Of a stretch of 38,914 nucleotides of DNA, positions 38,903-38,914 are shown one piece after another (the first letter of the stretch is position 1; the number at the start of each line of letters is the position of its first letter). This DNA is from Fibrobacterota bacterium (GTDB lineage Bacteria; Fibrobacterota; Chitinivibrionia; Chitinivibrionales; Chitinispirillaceae), in NCBI GenBank assembly GCA_003164335.1, contig PLTF01000070.1, positions 1 through 38,914 on the forward strand, given 5' to 3'. The translations under genes and the position numbers were made by a program. The notes under the pieces were generated by a model. It had not been told where the DNA came from. It ran no database searches and was given only the letters and a program-made list of their open reading frames with translations.

Positions 38903-38914
38903 TGGTCGGAGCCG

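Overview
The window looks like part of the chromosome of a strictly anaerobic Gram-negative bacterium. Two multimeric [FeFe]-hydrogenase loci, the complete HydE/HydF/HydG maturation set and a Rex repressor point to fermentative NAD(P)H/ferredoxin redox metabolism. A large secreted beta-propeller protein ends in a C-terminal domain resembling type IX secretion sorting domains, and an FtsX/EnvC-like pair is present. Together these fit the FCB superphylum, perhaps Fibrobacterota/Chitinispirillia-like. That placement is inference. Housekeeping genes are GC-rich with tight overlaps. The insertion-sequence relic (about 1.8-3.3 kb) and the accessory block (about 25.3-30.4 kb) are clearly more AT-rich.

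Layout. 0-1.8 kb: UbiA-family prenyltransferase and rpiA. 1.8-3.3 kb: a small membrane ORF and a decayed IS4-family transposase. 3.4-5.9 kb: HPr, ftsX (no ftsE beside it) and an EnvC-like LytM protein lacking zinc ligands. 5.9-13.0 kb: one overlapping run, holB-ricT-metG-recJ-argH. 13.2-14.1 kb: a polysaccharide-deacetylase-like protein, convergent with rex. 15.1-25.3 kb: hydrogenase locus 1, hndABCD-like genes, then a TM1266-like regulator, hydG, aspA, hydF and hydE, closed by a strong terminator. 25.3-30.4 kb: accessory region with small ORF relics, the propeller protein, a uracil-DNA-glycosylase-like protein and a candidate structured RNA gene with its own promoter and terminator. 30.4-38.6 kb, minus strand: hydrogenase locus 2, read as a lone Rex-type winged helix, a Cache-HAMP histidine kinase, a NuoE-like subunit, a NuoF-GltD fusion, a second [FeFe]-hydrogenase and a CheY-like response regulator.

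How it may work together. Locus 1 encodes an HndABCD-type NAD(P)-linked hydrogenase plus the enzymes that build the H-cluster for both hydrogenases. Locus 2 encodes a second enzyme whose flavin subunit is fused to a complete GltD/NfnB-like NADPH oxidoreductase, and it is bracketed by its own candidate regulators. Boxes of the form GTGAn-N4-nTCAC, close to the Rex operator consensus, lie just upstream of the best -35 element at both loci. A matching half-site sits at the predicted rex start point. This suggests one redox regulon (Rex, with a Rex-domain-only protein and a two-component system) coordinating two hydrogenases with different cofactor use. A second control layer is suggested by mutually exclusive RNA hairpins ahead of the TM1266-like gene and a hairpin covering the hydG ribosome-binding site.
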